A stretch of 52,774 bases of DNA, taken from an uncultured Clostridia bacterium (lineage in GTDB: Bacteria; Bacillota; Clostridia; Oscillospirales; Acutalibacteraceae). Under the pieces are notes generated by a model, which did not search any database, was not told the DNA's origin, and saw nothing but the letters and a program-made list of their open reading frames with translations. The translations under genes and the position numbers were made by a program. Below, piece after piece: positions 42,332 through 51,254 of the stretch (within the stretch, counting starts at the first letter, position 1; each line of letters starts with the position of its first letter). Where the stretch lies: positions 1-52,774 of the forward strand of contig CALEII010000039.1 in assembly GCA_937876205.1 (NCBI GenBank), in the 5' to 3' direction.

Positions 42332-44764
42332 ATGTCAGATATAAAAACAAAAATAGTTGATTTTGCCGGTAAGGTGTATTCAAAATTCGGCAGTGTAGCT
42401 CAGGAGAAATCTGAGCGTGAAGCAGCTGAAAAAACATATACCTCCGATATGCAGAATGCTCTGCGCCGTGTTGCGGCAGAGGGTGCCGTTCTTCTTGAAA
42501 ATAACGGGGTTCTTCCGCTGAAAAAAGGTACACGGGTTTCACTTTTCGGCAGAGTGCAGTATAATTGGTTTTATACAGGCTACGGCTCAGGCGGTGATGT
42601 TAATCGTCCTTATGCGGTAAATCTGATTGAAGGCGTCAGAAACTGTGAAAACCTTGTTCTGAATGAAGAACTTGCCGTAAAATATGAAAAATGGTGTAGC
42701 GAAAACATCATAAATGACTCCATTTGGGGTATGTGGCCTCGTTTTTATCCCGAAATGCCGGTTGATGACATTACAGTCAGTTCGGCAAGAAATAATTCTG
42801 ACTGTGCCGTGTTTGTTATAGGCAGGTCAGCCGGTGAAGACAGAGAAAATGTGCCCGAAAAGGGAAGTTATTATATAACAGATGAAGAAAAAAACCTTCT
42901 TGATACTGTCACTGCACATTTTGAAAGTGTTGTTGTTCTTCTTAATATCGGCAGTATAATTGATATGTCGTGGCTCAGACGGTATGATGGGAAAATCAGT
43001 GCCGTAATGATTGTCTGGCAGGGCGGTATGGAAAGCGGAAACGCAGCTGCTGACCTGCTTTGCGGAAAAGTAAATCCCTCAGGAAGACTTACTTCAACTG
43101 TGGCAGACTCCTTCAGCTCATATCCGTCATCAAATCATTTCGGCGGTAAGGACTATAATTATTATTGGGAAGATATCTATGTTGGCTACCGTTATTTTGA
43201 GTCCTTCAATAAAGATGCCGTGCTTTATCCTTTCGGTTACGGATTGAGCTATACATCTTTTGATATCTGCTGTAAAGCTGTAAATTCTTCTGAATCAGGC
43301 TTTAAGTTTGATATATCAGTGAAAAACACAGGCAGTCTGTCGGGCAGATGCTGTTATCAGCTTTATCTTGAAAAGCCCGTGGGCAGACTCGGTAATCCGT
43401 CACGGGGTCTTGTTGCATTCGGTAAATCATCAGCTCTTGAAGGTGGGCAGACTGCAGCTTCTGAGGCTTATGTGTCACTTTATCAGCTCGCATCCTACGA
43501 TGAATCGGGTAAAACAGGCAACAGAAGTGCATATGTTATTGAAGAAGGTGAGTATAACTTCTATCTGGGAAGTGATGTGCGCTCAGCAGAAAGAGTTTTT
43601 TCATATTATCAGTCAGAGACTGTTGTATATGAACAGCTGAGCGAATGTATTGCCCCTGAAAAGGCTTTTGGCGTTATGACAGCAAAAGCTGTTGACGGAC
43701 AGCTGAAAGCTGTCACACAGCCTTGTAACGGCAGAAAAACAGAACTTAAAACAAAAATCCTTGATAATATTCCGGAAGCAATTGAATATAGCGGTGACAA
43801 AGGCTATAAATTGACTGATGTCAGAGACGGAAAAGTCTCAATGGATGATTTTGTAGCACAGCTTGATAACACAGAGCTTGAAGCTCTCACAAGAGGTGAC
43901 TATACAATGGGCAGTGAACTCGGCGCTCCCGGTAATGCGGCTGTTTTCTGCGGTGTGTTGAAATCTCTCAGAGATAAAGGAATTCCACCTGTTACAACTT
44001 CTGACGGTCCGTCAGGTATCAGACTCAGAGCCTCCTGTTCGCTGATTCCCATAGGTACACTTCTTGCGTCGACATTTGATACGGAAGTCGTAAAAGAAGT
44101 TTACACGCTTGTTGCTGAAGAAATGAAAGCAAAAGGCAGTGATGTGCTTCTTGCTCCGGGTATGAATATTATGAGAAACCCTCTTTGCGGCAGAAACTTT
44201 GAATATTACTCTGAAGACCCGTATCTTACAGGTAAAATCGGCGCTGCCGCTGTTCTCGGTATACAGTCTCAGGGTGGCTCTGCATGCCCAAAGCATTTTG
44301 CCTGCAATAATCAGGAGTATAAGAGAACAACAAATGATTCACGGGTTTCCGAGAGAGCACTCCGTGAGATTTATCTCAAGGGCTTTGAAATCTGCATAAA
44401 AGAAGCTGAACCTCGCAATATAATGACTTCTTATAACAAAATCAACGGAGTATGGAGCTATTATAACTATGACCTGTGCACATCAGTTCTTCGAGGCGAA
44501 TGGGGCTATCAGGGTTGTGTTATGACCGACTGGTGGACAAGAAGGGGAAAAAGTCCCGATTTCAGAGATGTGAAAGATCAGGCATATCGTGTCCGTGCGC
44601 AGGTTGATGTGCTGATGCCGGGTGGCGGCAGAAGCGGTAAAAGAAAACCGGACGGTACACTTCTGCATAAGCTTGACAAGGGTGGCATTACAAGGGCTGA
44701 AATTCAGCGCAGTGTAAAAAATGTGCTTACATTTGCAATGAATTCCACAGCACTTGATAAGTAA
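42332..44764 (+). CDS. GH3 family glycosidase (beta-glucosidase type) with permuted domain order
   Basis: This 810-residue protein has no signal peptide. The ATG at 42332 follows AGGTG by 5 bases; an in-frame ATG at 42302 lies within the terminator hairpin. The usual second GH3 domain comes first: EGAVLLENNGVLPL, WQGGMESGNAAADLLCG (near 229) and PSGRLTST. A fibronectin-III-like domain follows after PFGYGLSYTSF (~320-430). The TIM barrel is last: TSDGPSGIR, NIMRNPLCGRNFEYYSEDP, KHFACNNQE, and the nucleophile Asp733 in VMTDWW. This permuted order is known in some ruminal beta-glucosidases, such as those reported from Ruminococcus albus and Butyrivibrio. It is probably an intracellular enzyme cleaving imported oligosaccharides. 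Confidence 0.94.
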   Translation: MSDIKTKIVDFAGKVYSKFGSVAQEKSEREAAEKTYTSDMQNALRRVAAEGAVLLENNGVLPLKKGTRVSLFGRVQYNWFYTGYGSGGDVNRPYAVNLIEGVRNCENLVLNEELAVKYEKWCSENIINDSIWGMWPRFYPEMPVDDITVSSARNNSDCAVFVIGRSAGEDRENVPEKGSYYITDEEKNLLDTVTAHFESVVVLLNIGSIIDMSWLRRYDGKISAVMIVWQGGMESGNAAADLLCGKVNPSGRLTSTVADSFSSYPSSNHFGGKDYNYYWEDIYVGYRYFESFNKDAVLYPFGYGLSYTSFDICCKAVNSSESGFKFDISVKNTGSLSGRCCYQLYLEKPVGRLGNPSRGLVAFGKSSALEGGQTAASEAYVSLYQLASYDESGKTGNRSAYVIEEGEYNFYLGSDVRSAERVFSYYQSETVVYEQLSECIAPEKAFGVMTAKAVDGQLKAVTQPCNGRKTELKTKILDNIPEAIEYSGDKGYKLTDVRDGKVSMDDFVAQLDNTELEALTRGDYTMGSELGAPGNAAVFCGVLKSLRDKGIPPVTTSDGPSGIRLRASCSLIPIGTLLASTFDTEVVKEVYTLVAEEMKAKGSDVLLAPGMNIMRNPLCGRNFEYYSEDPYLTGKIGAAAVLGIQSQGGSACPKHFACNNQEYKRTTNDSRVSERALREIYLKGFEICIKEAEPRNIMTSYNKINGVWSYYNYDLCTSVLRGEWGYQGCVMTDWWTRRGKSPDFRDVKDQAYRVRAQVDVLMPGGGRSGKRKPDGTLLHKLDKGGITRAEIQRSVKNVLTFAMNSTALDK

Positions 44765-44787
44765 GAAATTCTTGTGTGGTAAAAGAA

Positions 44788-44817
44788 ACAGGACTGCTGA
44801 AGCAGCCCTGTTTTTTT
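44788..44817. terminator. Bidirectional terminator between convergent genes
   Basis: ACAGG-A-CTGC-TGAA-GCAG-C-CCTGT forms a stem with one mismatch, followed by T7 on the plus strand and a T-rich tract on the minus strand. It separates the GH3 gene from the convergent minus-strand glycopolymer operon and overlaps that operon's last stop codon. Confidence 0.85.
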
Positions 44818-45961
44818 ATAATCCGTATTCCTTTACCATAAAGTTATATATTCTTTCACAGGTTTTACCGTCCGTGAAATCGTTGAATCTTTCTTTTGCC
44901 TTTGTCCGTTCTTCCTTATATGTGTCGTTATCCGTAGCAACATCTTTTATGAATTGCTTCAGGTCGTCAAGGCTATAGATGTAAGGACACTTGTAGTTTG
45001 CTTTGAAATCGTCAAAGAACATTGGCCATTTTGCTCTGAAATCATCAAGATCTTCAACAGCAAGGGCAATGGGTCTGTCAATCATCAGGTAATCATAATA
45101 AACAGACGAATAGTCGGTGATAAGTGCATCAGTACCTGTGAGAAAATCATAAATCTGAGTGTCACCTAGATATTTGTTGTCTGCAATAATGATATTGCTC
45201 ATTTCGTCAAGCTTCATAACACTGACATCCTGCGACGGGTGCGGTCTTAAATAGAGAATTGTATTGTTTTCCTTTAAAAACTCATTTATTTCAGCCATCT
45301 GTTCATTGGATTTGATGACCGGCAAACCTAAAGGAAAGTTGTTTTCAATTCTCAGACTGCCTGCTCTTGTGTGCTGACGGTATGTGGGCATCCAGATGAT
45401 ATATGTCTTATCTCTGTTCTTTCGGATTCCTGCGTGCTCTGCCATAACATCAGTTCTGCAGTAGCCGTAGTTACGCATATTTTCGTCTTTGTCACCTATG
45501 TCATAGAAATGCTCGTTGAAGTTATATGTTGTTATCATATTCATATCAACTTCGCCCTTAATCAGGTCATATTCCTTGACAATTTTCATAGGCATTCCGT
45601 GGCCGAGAAATACTCTTTTCTGTTTATTACTTCTTTTATAAACATAGTCGTTGCAGTCAACGATAAATTTCGCAAATACCGAATAATATACAAGCTCCAG
45701 CTTCTGTTTCAGTGTTACAGCATTTTTGACGATACATTTGATTTTTGCACCGCAAAGCTCTGCTCTGACATCCTCTGCAGTTCTTACTCTCCATATAAGC
45801 TTATATTTTTTTGCAACATCCGTGTTTTCAACAAGATATTTGAAAAACCAATATGTGTTATCAGCAAATGACGGTATGGATTCAAATATAATTATGTTTC
45901 TTCTCGGAAGAAATGCAGTGGTTTTTGAGAGAATCTGCATCAGTTTTTCGCCCAAATTCAT
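44816..45961 (-). CDS. CDP-glycerol glycerophosphotransferase family protein (teichoic acid-type)
   Basis: This 381-residue protein starts at ATG 45961, 5 bases after AAGGTGA; an earlier in-frame start overlaps the GT2 gene. The fold shows LGHGMPMKIV, then IWMPTYRQH, YLRPHPSQD, and the C-terminal signature TDYSSVYYDYLMIDRPIAL, all typical of TagB/TagF-like enzymes that transfer glycerol- or ribitol-phosphate from CDP-alditols. The N-terminal segment NIIIFESIPSFADNTYWFFKYL is typical of this group. It lies last in a three-gene operon with a glycosyltransferase and a flippase. I infer synthesis of a phosphate-containing wall or capsule polymer on the cytoplasmic face. Confidence 0.92.
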   Translation of the reverse strand: MNLGEKLMQILSKTTAFLPRRNIIIFESIPSFADNTYWFFKYLVENTDVAKKYKLIWRVRTAEDVRAELCGAKIKCIVKNAVTLKQKLELVYYSVFAKFIVDCNDYVYKRSNKQKRVFLGHGMPMKIVKEYDLIKGEVDMNMITTYNFNEHFYDIGDKDENMRNYGYCRTDVMAEHAGIRKNRDKTYIIWMPTYRQHTRAGSLRIENNFPLGLPVIKSNEQMAEINEFLKENNTILYLRPHPSQDVSVMKLDEMSNIIIADNKYLGDTQIYDFLTGTDALITDYSSVYYDYLMIDRPIALAVEDLDDFRAKWPMFFDDFKANYKCPYIYSLDDLKQFIKDVATDNDTYKEERTKAKERFNDFTDGKTCERIYNFMVKEYGL

Positions 45962-45971
45962 TTTTGTCACC

Positions 45972-46937
45972 TTACCTTGCAATTTTGTTTCTGATTTTAC
46001 ACAGAGTATTTACACCCAAGAAAGAAATAACACAGGCAAGCCTTGTTCTCATTTCTGCATCGGGGTCTGTTATGACAGACATTCTGTATTTTTTTATATT
46101 CTCTTCGATATGCTTTATTCTGTCGCTCTGATTTGCCATACCGTGAAGCTTCATAAGTGCCATCATATTTTTTTCAACAATATAATACTTGGCTGCTTTT
46201 ATGTTCTCGGGACATTTTTCCGTTACAAGCTTCATCATTTCATCACCTGTGATGACAAGGTCATAAAGCTTGTCAGGATTTACGGTGTGCATAACACTTT
46301 CATCGTGCTGCATATAGTAATACATCGGTGCATTTACCATTGCAATTTTATCTGCCTGCAATAAATAATCTGCGCCTGCGAGCATATCTTCACCTATTGA
46401 AAAAGCAGGGAAGCACACAGAAATGTCTTTTCTGAAAAGCTTGCCGTAGCAGGCGGGTGCATAAATTCTGCCGTAAAGCATTTCTTTGAGAGCATCTTTG
46501 CCTGAGTTTTTAAAAATATGTTCAGATGAGTACTGTGTGTTTCTTGTCTGCTTTGTTCTGCCGTCACTCCAGGCATAGACATAGCTGCACATTGAAATTT
46601 CTGCACCTGTTTTTGTGTGTACATCGAGCATACATCTGATGTAATCGGGATGTACGTGGTCATCACCGTCAATAAAACAGAAGAAATCACCGGCTGCATT
46701 TTCAATTCCCGTATTTCTTGCCTTTGCAACACCTGCATTCTGCTTGTGAATAACCTTTACACGGCTGTCTTTTTGCGCATATTCATCGCATATAGCAGGA
46801 CTTGCGTCCTTAGCTCCGTCGTCAATGAGCAGAATTTCTATGTTTTTATATGACTGTGAAATGATTGATTCAACGCATTTGCGAAGATGCTTTTCAACAT
46901 TGTATACCGGTATTATAACCGAAATTAACGGCTCCAT
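45972..46937 (-). CDS. Glycosyltransferase family 2
   Basis: This 321-residue protein begins LISVIIPVYNVEKHLRKCVESI, with the GT2 nucleotide-sugar binding start, LLIDDGAKDASPAICDEYA, NAGVAKARNTGIENAAGDFFCFIDGDDHVHPDYI (DGDD is the metal-binding acidic motif, near 90-93). The C-terminal part, rich in aromatic and helix-forming residues, varies among family members. It transfers one sugar to an acceptor, probably the lipid-linked polymer made in this operon. It starts 2 bases after the flippase stop. Confidence 0.93.
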   Translation of the reverse strand: MEPLISVIIPVYNVEKHLRKCVESIISQSYKNIEILLIDDGAKDASPAICDEYAQKDSRVKVIHKQNAGVAKARNTGIENAAGDFFCFIDGDDHVHPDYIRCMLDVHTKTGAEISMCSYVYAWSDGRTKQTRNTQYSSEHIFKNSGKDALKEMLYGRIYAPACYGKLFRKDISVCFPAFSIGEDMLAGADYLLQADKIAMVNAPMYYYMQHDESVMHTVNPDKLYDLVITGDEMMKLVTEKCPENIKAAKYYIVEKNMMALMKLHGMANQSDRIKHIEENIKKYRMSVITDPDAEMRTRLACVISFLGVNTLCKIRNKIAR

Positions 46938-46939
46938 TA

Positions 46940-48406
46940 TTATGCTCCCTTAGGTTTTTTGATTTTGAGGAATTCAAGCACTGTATTAAAGAGGTAATTG
47001 AAGGTTTCAACCTTGAATATAACGGAAATCAGCAGATAAACCGCACCACCTGTAATAAGCTGAACAATAAGCATCGGCAGTGTTGAAAGAGGTAACAGCA
47101 GTCCTTCAATATAGACAATCACTGCCATTACGGATGAAATAAGAATGCCGGGGGCAATATCTTTAAGCAGTTCTTTGTAGCTGTAGTTTATGAGCTTTTT
47201 GTTCGGTGCAGTGTTTACAATAACTGCAATAAGAGTGTTGAGAAGAAGACTGTAGGCAATTGCTTCAACGCTGTGGAACATAACGGCGGCAAGAATTACT
47301 GTATATGAGAACTTCTTTATTATTTCAAGCTTCATAAATATGTCACTTCTGCCGACAGCATTTATTGCCTGAAGATTTGCTGTCTGAATGGGCTCAAAAC
47401 AGAAAGAGAGGCAATAAATCTGAAGAAACGGTACGCAGGGCAGCCATTTTTCAGTGAGTAGCAGTGTTACAACGGGCTCAGCCACAACTGCAAGACCAAA
47501 CATAAGCGGACACATTATATATGAGCTTGTTTTTATTGCTCTTCGTGTTATGTTCTTAACATCCTGAGGGTTATTCTGTGCATCTGAAATTGCAGGGAAA
47601 AGCACATTTGAAATTGTAGTGTTTATATTTGTTACAATGATGTTCGGTATCTGTTTACCTCTGTCAAAGTAAGCAAGATCATCACTTGTGTAGAATTTTC
47701 CTATAACCAAAGAACGAAGCTCGTTATAAAGTTCGGCTATAAGTCCTGCCACAAGAATTTTCCAGCCGTAGCTGAACAGAGTCTTCAGTCTTGACCACGA
47801 GAATTTAAGCTCGGGTTTCCAATGTATTGTAAATGCAAGAATAACAGTGCTGATGAATGTGTTTGTCAGGTACTGACCTACCAATGCCCAGACTCCGTAG
47901 TCTGCATATGCCATCCATATTCCGACAACTGCTGAGATTACGGTACCGACAATTGTGGAAAAGAAGAATTTTCTGAAAATCATTTTTTTTGCCACATATG
48001 CCTGCTGAACATTATTGATTGCAGTCAGCGGTATTCTCAGACCGAGCACTCTGAGTACGGGGGAAAGCAGCTCATATTGTTCACCGAAAAACAGTGCAAT
48101 GAACGGTGCCGTAAAAAACAGAAGTGCATACAACGCAATTGAGAATGCAAGCTGAAAGTACAGAACTGTCGAAAAATCCAGATTGTCGGCATCTTTTTTC
48201 TGTATAAGAGAGCTGCCGAAGCCGTTTGTGACAATGCAGTTTGCAAAGGTTATAAAAATTGTAACAAGTGTTATAAGTCCGTAATCCTCGGGCATAAGCA
48301 TTCTTGCAAGAATGACAGATACCACAAAGGTGACAACCTGTGCGGCAATGCGTTCTGCAAATTTCCATACAAGGCCTGACAAGACTTTATTTTTTTTGTT
48401 ATCCAT
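46940..48406 (-). CDS. Polysaccharide flippase (MOP superfamily, WzxC/TuaB-like)
   Basis: This 488-residue membrane protein has about 12-14 hydrophobic segments. The N-terminus VLSGLVWKFAERIAAQVVTFVVSVILARMLMPEDYGLITLV has the conserved arginine-proline-EDYG pattern of polysaccharide transporters. It moves lipid-linked polymer units to the outer leaflet. It is the first gene of the three-gene minus-strand operon and has a near-consensus promoter at 48438-48466. Confidence 0.93.
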   Translation of the reverse strand: MDNKKNKVLSGLVWKFAERIAAQVVTFVVSVILARMLMPEDYGLITLVTIFITFANCIVTNGFGSSLIQKKDADNLDFSTVLYFQLAFSIALYALLFFTAPFIALFFGEQYELLSPVLRVLGLRIPLTAINNVQQAYVAKKMIFRKFFFSTIVGTVISAVVGIWMAYADYGVWALVGQYLTNTFISTVILAFTIHWKPELKFSWSRLKTLFSYGWKILVAGLIAELYNELRSLVIGKFYTSDDLAYFDRGKQIPNIIVTNINTTISNVLFPAISDAQNNPQDVKNITRRAIKTSSYIMCPLMFGLAVVAEPVVTLLLTEKWLPCVPFLQIYCLSFCFEPIQTANLQAINAVGRSDIFMKLEIIKKFSYTVILAAVMFHSVEAIAYSLLLNTLIAVIVNTAPNKKLINYSYKELLKDIAPGILISSVMAVIVYIEGLLLPLSTLPMLIVQLITGGAVYLLISVIFKVETFNYLFNTVLEFLKIKKPKGA

Positions 48407-48437
48407 ACATAATCTCCATTATTTTAAATTACATTAT

Positions 48438-48466
48438 ATTATATCCTATACTATAATTAAAGTCAA
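48438..48466 (-). promoter_or_regulatory. Promoter of the glycopolymer operon
   Basis: On the minus strand TTGACT (48461-48466) and TATAAT (48438-48443) are spaced by exactly 17 bases, 32 bases before the flippase start. Its -35 box immediately follows the T-tract of the upstream terminator. Confidence 0.85.
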
Positions 48467-48511
48467 TTAAAAAATAAAACGGCTCAGAGAGCAGAAGTAT
48501 CTCTGAGCCGT
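48467..48511 (-). terminator. Intrinsic terminator of the zinc-ribbon membrane protein gene
   Basis: Read leftward, ACGGCTCAGAGA and TCTCTGAGCCGT form a perfect 12-bp stem with a 9-base loop, followed by TTTATTTTTT. It begins 5 bases after the stop codon at 48517. Confidence 0.93.
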
Positions 48512-48516
48512 GAATT

Positions 48517-49440
48517 TCAGAAGTCGGTATTCTCTTCCTGAATGTATGAAAGTGCCTCTTCAGTATACATTGAGGTTATAAAATCATCCATAAAGAAATT
48601 GTCATAAAGCACATCATAATAACCTGAGGAATAATAGCTGGCGCCCTGACAGACAACTGTCACATCCACATATTCACTGGTAATAATCTCATCTTTTTCA
48701 TCGTAAAAATCAATGCCGAAAGAAACAATGCTGATTGTTTGTATATCTGAATAGGGGATATAATTCACAGATGACAAGGACAGAGGGCGTATGAGTGAGT
48801 CAAACATATTTATATATGAATGAATGTCTGTGTATTCGGCTTCTGTTACAGACTGGGTGTACACGATATAGTATTCGTATTCGTCAGGCAAGCTGTCAAA
48901 AAGCTTGTTTTCTGCGGTGAAGCTGTTATATGTTTCCTGTGCACGGGTATAGCCGTCTTCATCACCTGTAAGGTCTGCAAAAAAACAATCCCAGTCAATG
49001 GTTGTATAGTAATTGAAATCATCGTAATACGGCATTTCTGCGGCATCGAGGATGTTATATACATATGAATACGCAACATCTTCAATAGATGTATATTCAA
49101 CGGAAAATTCATCATTATCTGAAAAGCTGTTCATTGTGCTTGAAAACTCTTCATAAACTACAGATATTGCAATACAAAGAAAGATAATTGCAAATAAAGC
49201 AATAATGCCGTTTCTTGCCATCTTCTTTGTCTGATTTGCTCTGTAATCCGTATAACGCTTTGTCTGCGGCGTATTCTGTGATTCATGCTGTACAGACGGT
49301 GATACAGGTGTGTTAACAGGTTGTGTGGCAAAAACTGTTGTGTTGTTTATTGTGTATCTTATATCATTTACCAAAGCACCGCACTCGGGGCAGTATTTGA
49401 CATTATCGGGTATTTTTTCTCTGCAATCTTTACAACGCAT
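48517..49440 (-). CDS. Zinc-ribbon single-pass membrane protein, unknown function
   Basis: This protein has 307 residues from ATG 49440, preceded by GGAG; a GTG at 49449 is less likely. An N-terminal zinc ribbon CKDC...CPEC at residues 3-21 is followed by a Thr/Gln-rich linker, a basic patch (TKKMARN) and a membrane helix at about 78-96. The last ~210 residues are an acidic, tyrosine-rich domain predicted to face outside. The layout resembles the zinc-ribbon plus extracytoplasmic proteins common in Clostridia. I recognise no enzyme motif. It forms a one-gene unit with its own promoter and terminator. Confidence 0.82.
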   Translation of the reverse strand: MRCKDCREKIPDNVKYCPECGALVNDIRYTINNTTVFATQPVNTPVSPSVQHESQNTPQTKRYTDYRANQTKKMARNGIIALFAIIFLCIAISVVYEEFSSTMNSFSDNDEFSVEYTSIEDVAYSYVYNILDAAEMPYYDDFNYYTTIDWDCFFADLTGDEDGYTRAQETYNSFTAENKLFDSLPDEYEYYIVYTQSVTEAEYTDIHSYINMFDSLIRPLSLSSVNYIPYSDIQTISIVSFGIDFYDEKDEIITSEYVDVTVVCQGASYYSSGYYDVLYDNFFMDDFITSMYTEEALSYIQEENTDF

Positions 49441-49460
49441 TGCAACCACTCCTTTATTGT

Positions 49461-49489
49461 ATGATAATACATTTAGATTTATTTGTCAA
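49461..49489 (-). promoter_or_regulatory. Promoter of the zinc-ribbon protein gene
   Basis: On the minus strand TTGACA (49484-49489) and TATCAT (49461-49466) are spaced by 17 bases, about 20 bases before the start codon. Confidence 0.8.
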
Positions 49490-49525
49490 TCAGTCATACT
49501 TTTGAATAAAAATGCTTATAAACAA

Positions 49526-49554
49526 TTTACAAACGCAGAAAAATGTGATATTAT
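49526..49554 (+). promoter_or_regulatory. Promoter of the 344-residue membrane protein gene
   Basis: TTTACA (49526-49531) and TATTAT (49549-49554) are spaced by 17 bases. The -10 box overlaps an ATG at 49553, so translation must start downstream, at TTG 49583. Confidence 0.7.
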
Positions 49555-49582
49555 GAATAAAAATAATAGGGGAGAGATAAAA

Positions 49583-50617
49583 TTGGCAATTGATGAAAAT
49601 GTAAATGTTGTCGAAGAAACAGTTGTAACTGAAAATACTTCTGATAACACAGCAAAAAAAGAAAAAAAGAAAAAAGCAAAAACCTACGGCAGAAAATCAT
49701 CTGAGAGCACAACCATTGCGCTGCTTGTCGCAATTCTTGCTGTCGGACTGTGTCTTCTCGGCGTTTCAATAGCAGGAATGATTGGCGTTGCTGATGATTT
49801 TAACAATAAAATAGAGATTGAGACAACAACGCAGGCAACGGCAGACAATAATGTTCAGCAGAATAATCCTGTTGTCAATACTCCTGTGGCAGACGATACA
49901 ACCACTGCTGCAGATAATACGGCTACAGAGAATACAACTGCAGCTGAGCAGAATAACAACAATTCTTCACAGAATTCTGCACCTGCATCTGATGCAGAGT
50001 GGCTTGACTTTTTCAACAATTCAGTCAATAAGCTCAAGTCAGAGGCTCCTGCGATGACCAAGTCAAAGCAGACAAAGACTGCTGATATCAAGCTTTCAAA
50101 TCCTCTCGGTGATGCTTACATCGGCGTTGCAAAGGACAAGTATCTTTCAGACGAAGTTGTTGAAACACCCATTGCAAAGGGCGATAAGGCAGCAGCTCAG
50201 GCAAATATTTCACCCGACGGTGCAGCTTATGTTTCAATGCTGACAATGTCAGATATCAAATCAATCACACACTCAACAGATTCAAGCGGAAATTATGTAA
50301 TAAACATCGCAATGAATGATGTGTCAAACCCCGATAAACAGAGTTCTTTCGGCAAGGTCTTCCAGTTTATGCTTGTTGATGATGTTATGAATACATATGC
50401 GCCGAATATGGGTGCAACCGTTGACAGAAGCAATGTTGAGCTCAAATACAGCGGTTGCTCGGCAACTGCAACAATTACACCCGACGGTAAGGTTGTGTCT
50501 TATGAGACTACCGTTAATGCCAATATGATTCTTCGTGATGCAAAAGTCAAGGTTATCAACACAGACCTTGATGCAACACTTTACAGTGTCACAAAATATT
50601 ACAACATTGCCTGGTAA
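49583..50617 (+). CDS. Single-pass membrane protein with Thr/Asn-rich stalk, unknown function
   Basis: This protein has 344 residues from TTG 49583, 8 bases after AGGGGAG. An in-frame ATG at 49553 lies inside the promoter's -10 box and so cannot be used on that transcript. An acidic then lysine-rich cytoplasmic N-terminus (KKEKKKKAK) precedes a membrane helix at about residues 49-71. A low-complexity Thr/Asn/Ala/Gln stalk follows (~75-130), then an extracellular domain of ~200 residues ending in YYNIAW. The domain is beta-rich with no motif I recognise. It is divergent from the zinc-ribbon gene and followed by a terminator. Confidence 0.8.
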   Translation: MAIDENVNVVEETVVTENTSDNTAKKEKKKKAKTYGRKSSESTTIALLVAILAVGLCLLGVSIAGMIGVADDFNNKIEIETTTQATADNNVQQNNPVVNTPVADDTTTAADNTATENTTAAEQNNNNSSQNSAPASDAEWLDFFNNSVNKLKSEAPAMTKSKQTKTADIKLSNPLGDAYIGVAKDKYLSDEVVETPIAKGDKAAAQANISPDGAAYVSMLTMSDIKSITHSTDSSGNYVINIAMNDVSNPDKQSSFGKVFQFMLVDDVMNTYAPNMGATVDRSNVELKYSGCSATATITPDGKVVSYETTVNANMILRDAKVKVINTDLDATLYSVTKYYNIAW

Positions 50618-50634
50618 TCTGTTATAAAATTTCT

Positions 50635-50677
50635 GTGCGTGTTCTGTGAAATTTTTTCATGGAATACGCACTTTTTT
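50635..50677 (+). terminator. Intrinsic terminator after the 344-residue protein gene
   Basis: GTGCGT and ACGCAC bound a long stem of about 17 pairs with several G-T pairs around a T-rich loop, followed by TTTTTT. It lies 17 bases after the stop codon. Confidence 0.85.
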
Positions 50678-50678
50678 A

Positions 50679-50742
50679 TTGACTTGAAGCTTCCGGCGTT
50701 ATATAATATTGTTTGATGTCGTACAGTTTGACATTCAACAAT
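50679..50742 (+). promoter_or_regulatory. MarR gene promoter with overlapping inverted-repeat operator
   Basis: TTGACT (50679-50684) and TATAAT (50702-50707) have 17-base spacing. Immediately after the -10 box, ATTGTTTGATGTC (50708-50720) and GACATTCAACAAT (50730-50742) form an inverted repeat of 13-bp arms with two mismatches around a 9-base centre. A MarR dimer bound here would cover the transcript start, so self-repression is likely. Confidence 0.75.
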
Positions 50743-50758
50743 AAAAGGAGTGACACTG

Positions 50759-51253
50759 TTGAACCATAAACCTACTGTAGGAATGCAGCTGCATTCTCTC
50801 TCCAATATGAACAGACGATATATTGATAACAACAGCCATAAGCAGATGTTTGAAAGCATAACAGGCACAAACGGCTGGATAATCGGATATCTTGACCACA
50901 ACCGTGACAGAGATATTTTTCAGAAGGATCTTGAAGAGGCATTCGGAATAACACGCTCCACCGTATCAAAGGTTGTCAATCTTATGGTGCAGAAAGGGCT
51001 TGTTGACCGTTCACCCGTTGAATATGATGCAAGGCTTAAAAAGCTGACACTGACAGAAAAATCACTTGAGCTGATAAGCTATATGGAGGAAGACCGCCGC
51101 AAGCATGAGCAAGTTCTTATGCAGGGCTTTTCCGATGAAGAAAAACAGCAGCTTTCGGAATATATTCTGAGAATGAAAAATAATATGAAAACGGCATTGA
51201 GTGAACTTGGAATTGAAGACTGTTGCCCTATGCCGAAGGGAGGAAGAAGATAA
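50759..51253 (+). CDS. MarR family transcriptional regulator
   Basis: This protein has 164 residues from TTG 50759, 8 bases after GGAG; an in-frame GTG at 50750 overlaps that site. The winged helix-turn-helix reads IFQKDLEEAFGITRSTVSKVVNLMVQKGLVDRSPVEYDARLKKLTLTEKS, with the DxRxK wing typical of MarR proteins (here DARLKK). The C-terminal helix forms the dimer. The stop is 1 base before the ABC exporter start, so it probably controls that transporter in response to a small molecule. The operator-like inverted repeat lies at 50708-50742. The C-terminus has an unusual CCPMPKGGRR end. Confidence 0.93.
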   Translation: MNHKPTVGMQLHSLSNMNRRYIDNNSHKQMFESITGTNGWIIGYLDHNRDRDIFQKDLEEAFGITRSTVSKVVNLMVQKGLVDRSPVEYDARLKKLTLTEKSLELISYMEEDRRKHEQVLMQGFSDEEKQQLSEYILRMKNNMKTALSELGIEDCCPMPKGGRR

Positions 51254-51254
51254 A

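Noticed and set aside
45371..46364. Two plus-strand open frames of 166 and 212 residues within the glycopolymer operon
   Set aside because: They are antisense shadows of the well-supported CDP-glycerol transferase and GT2 genes, and have no ribosome site or family resemblance.
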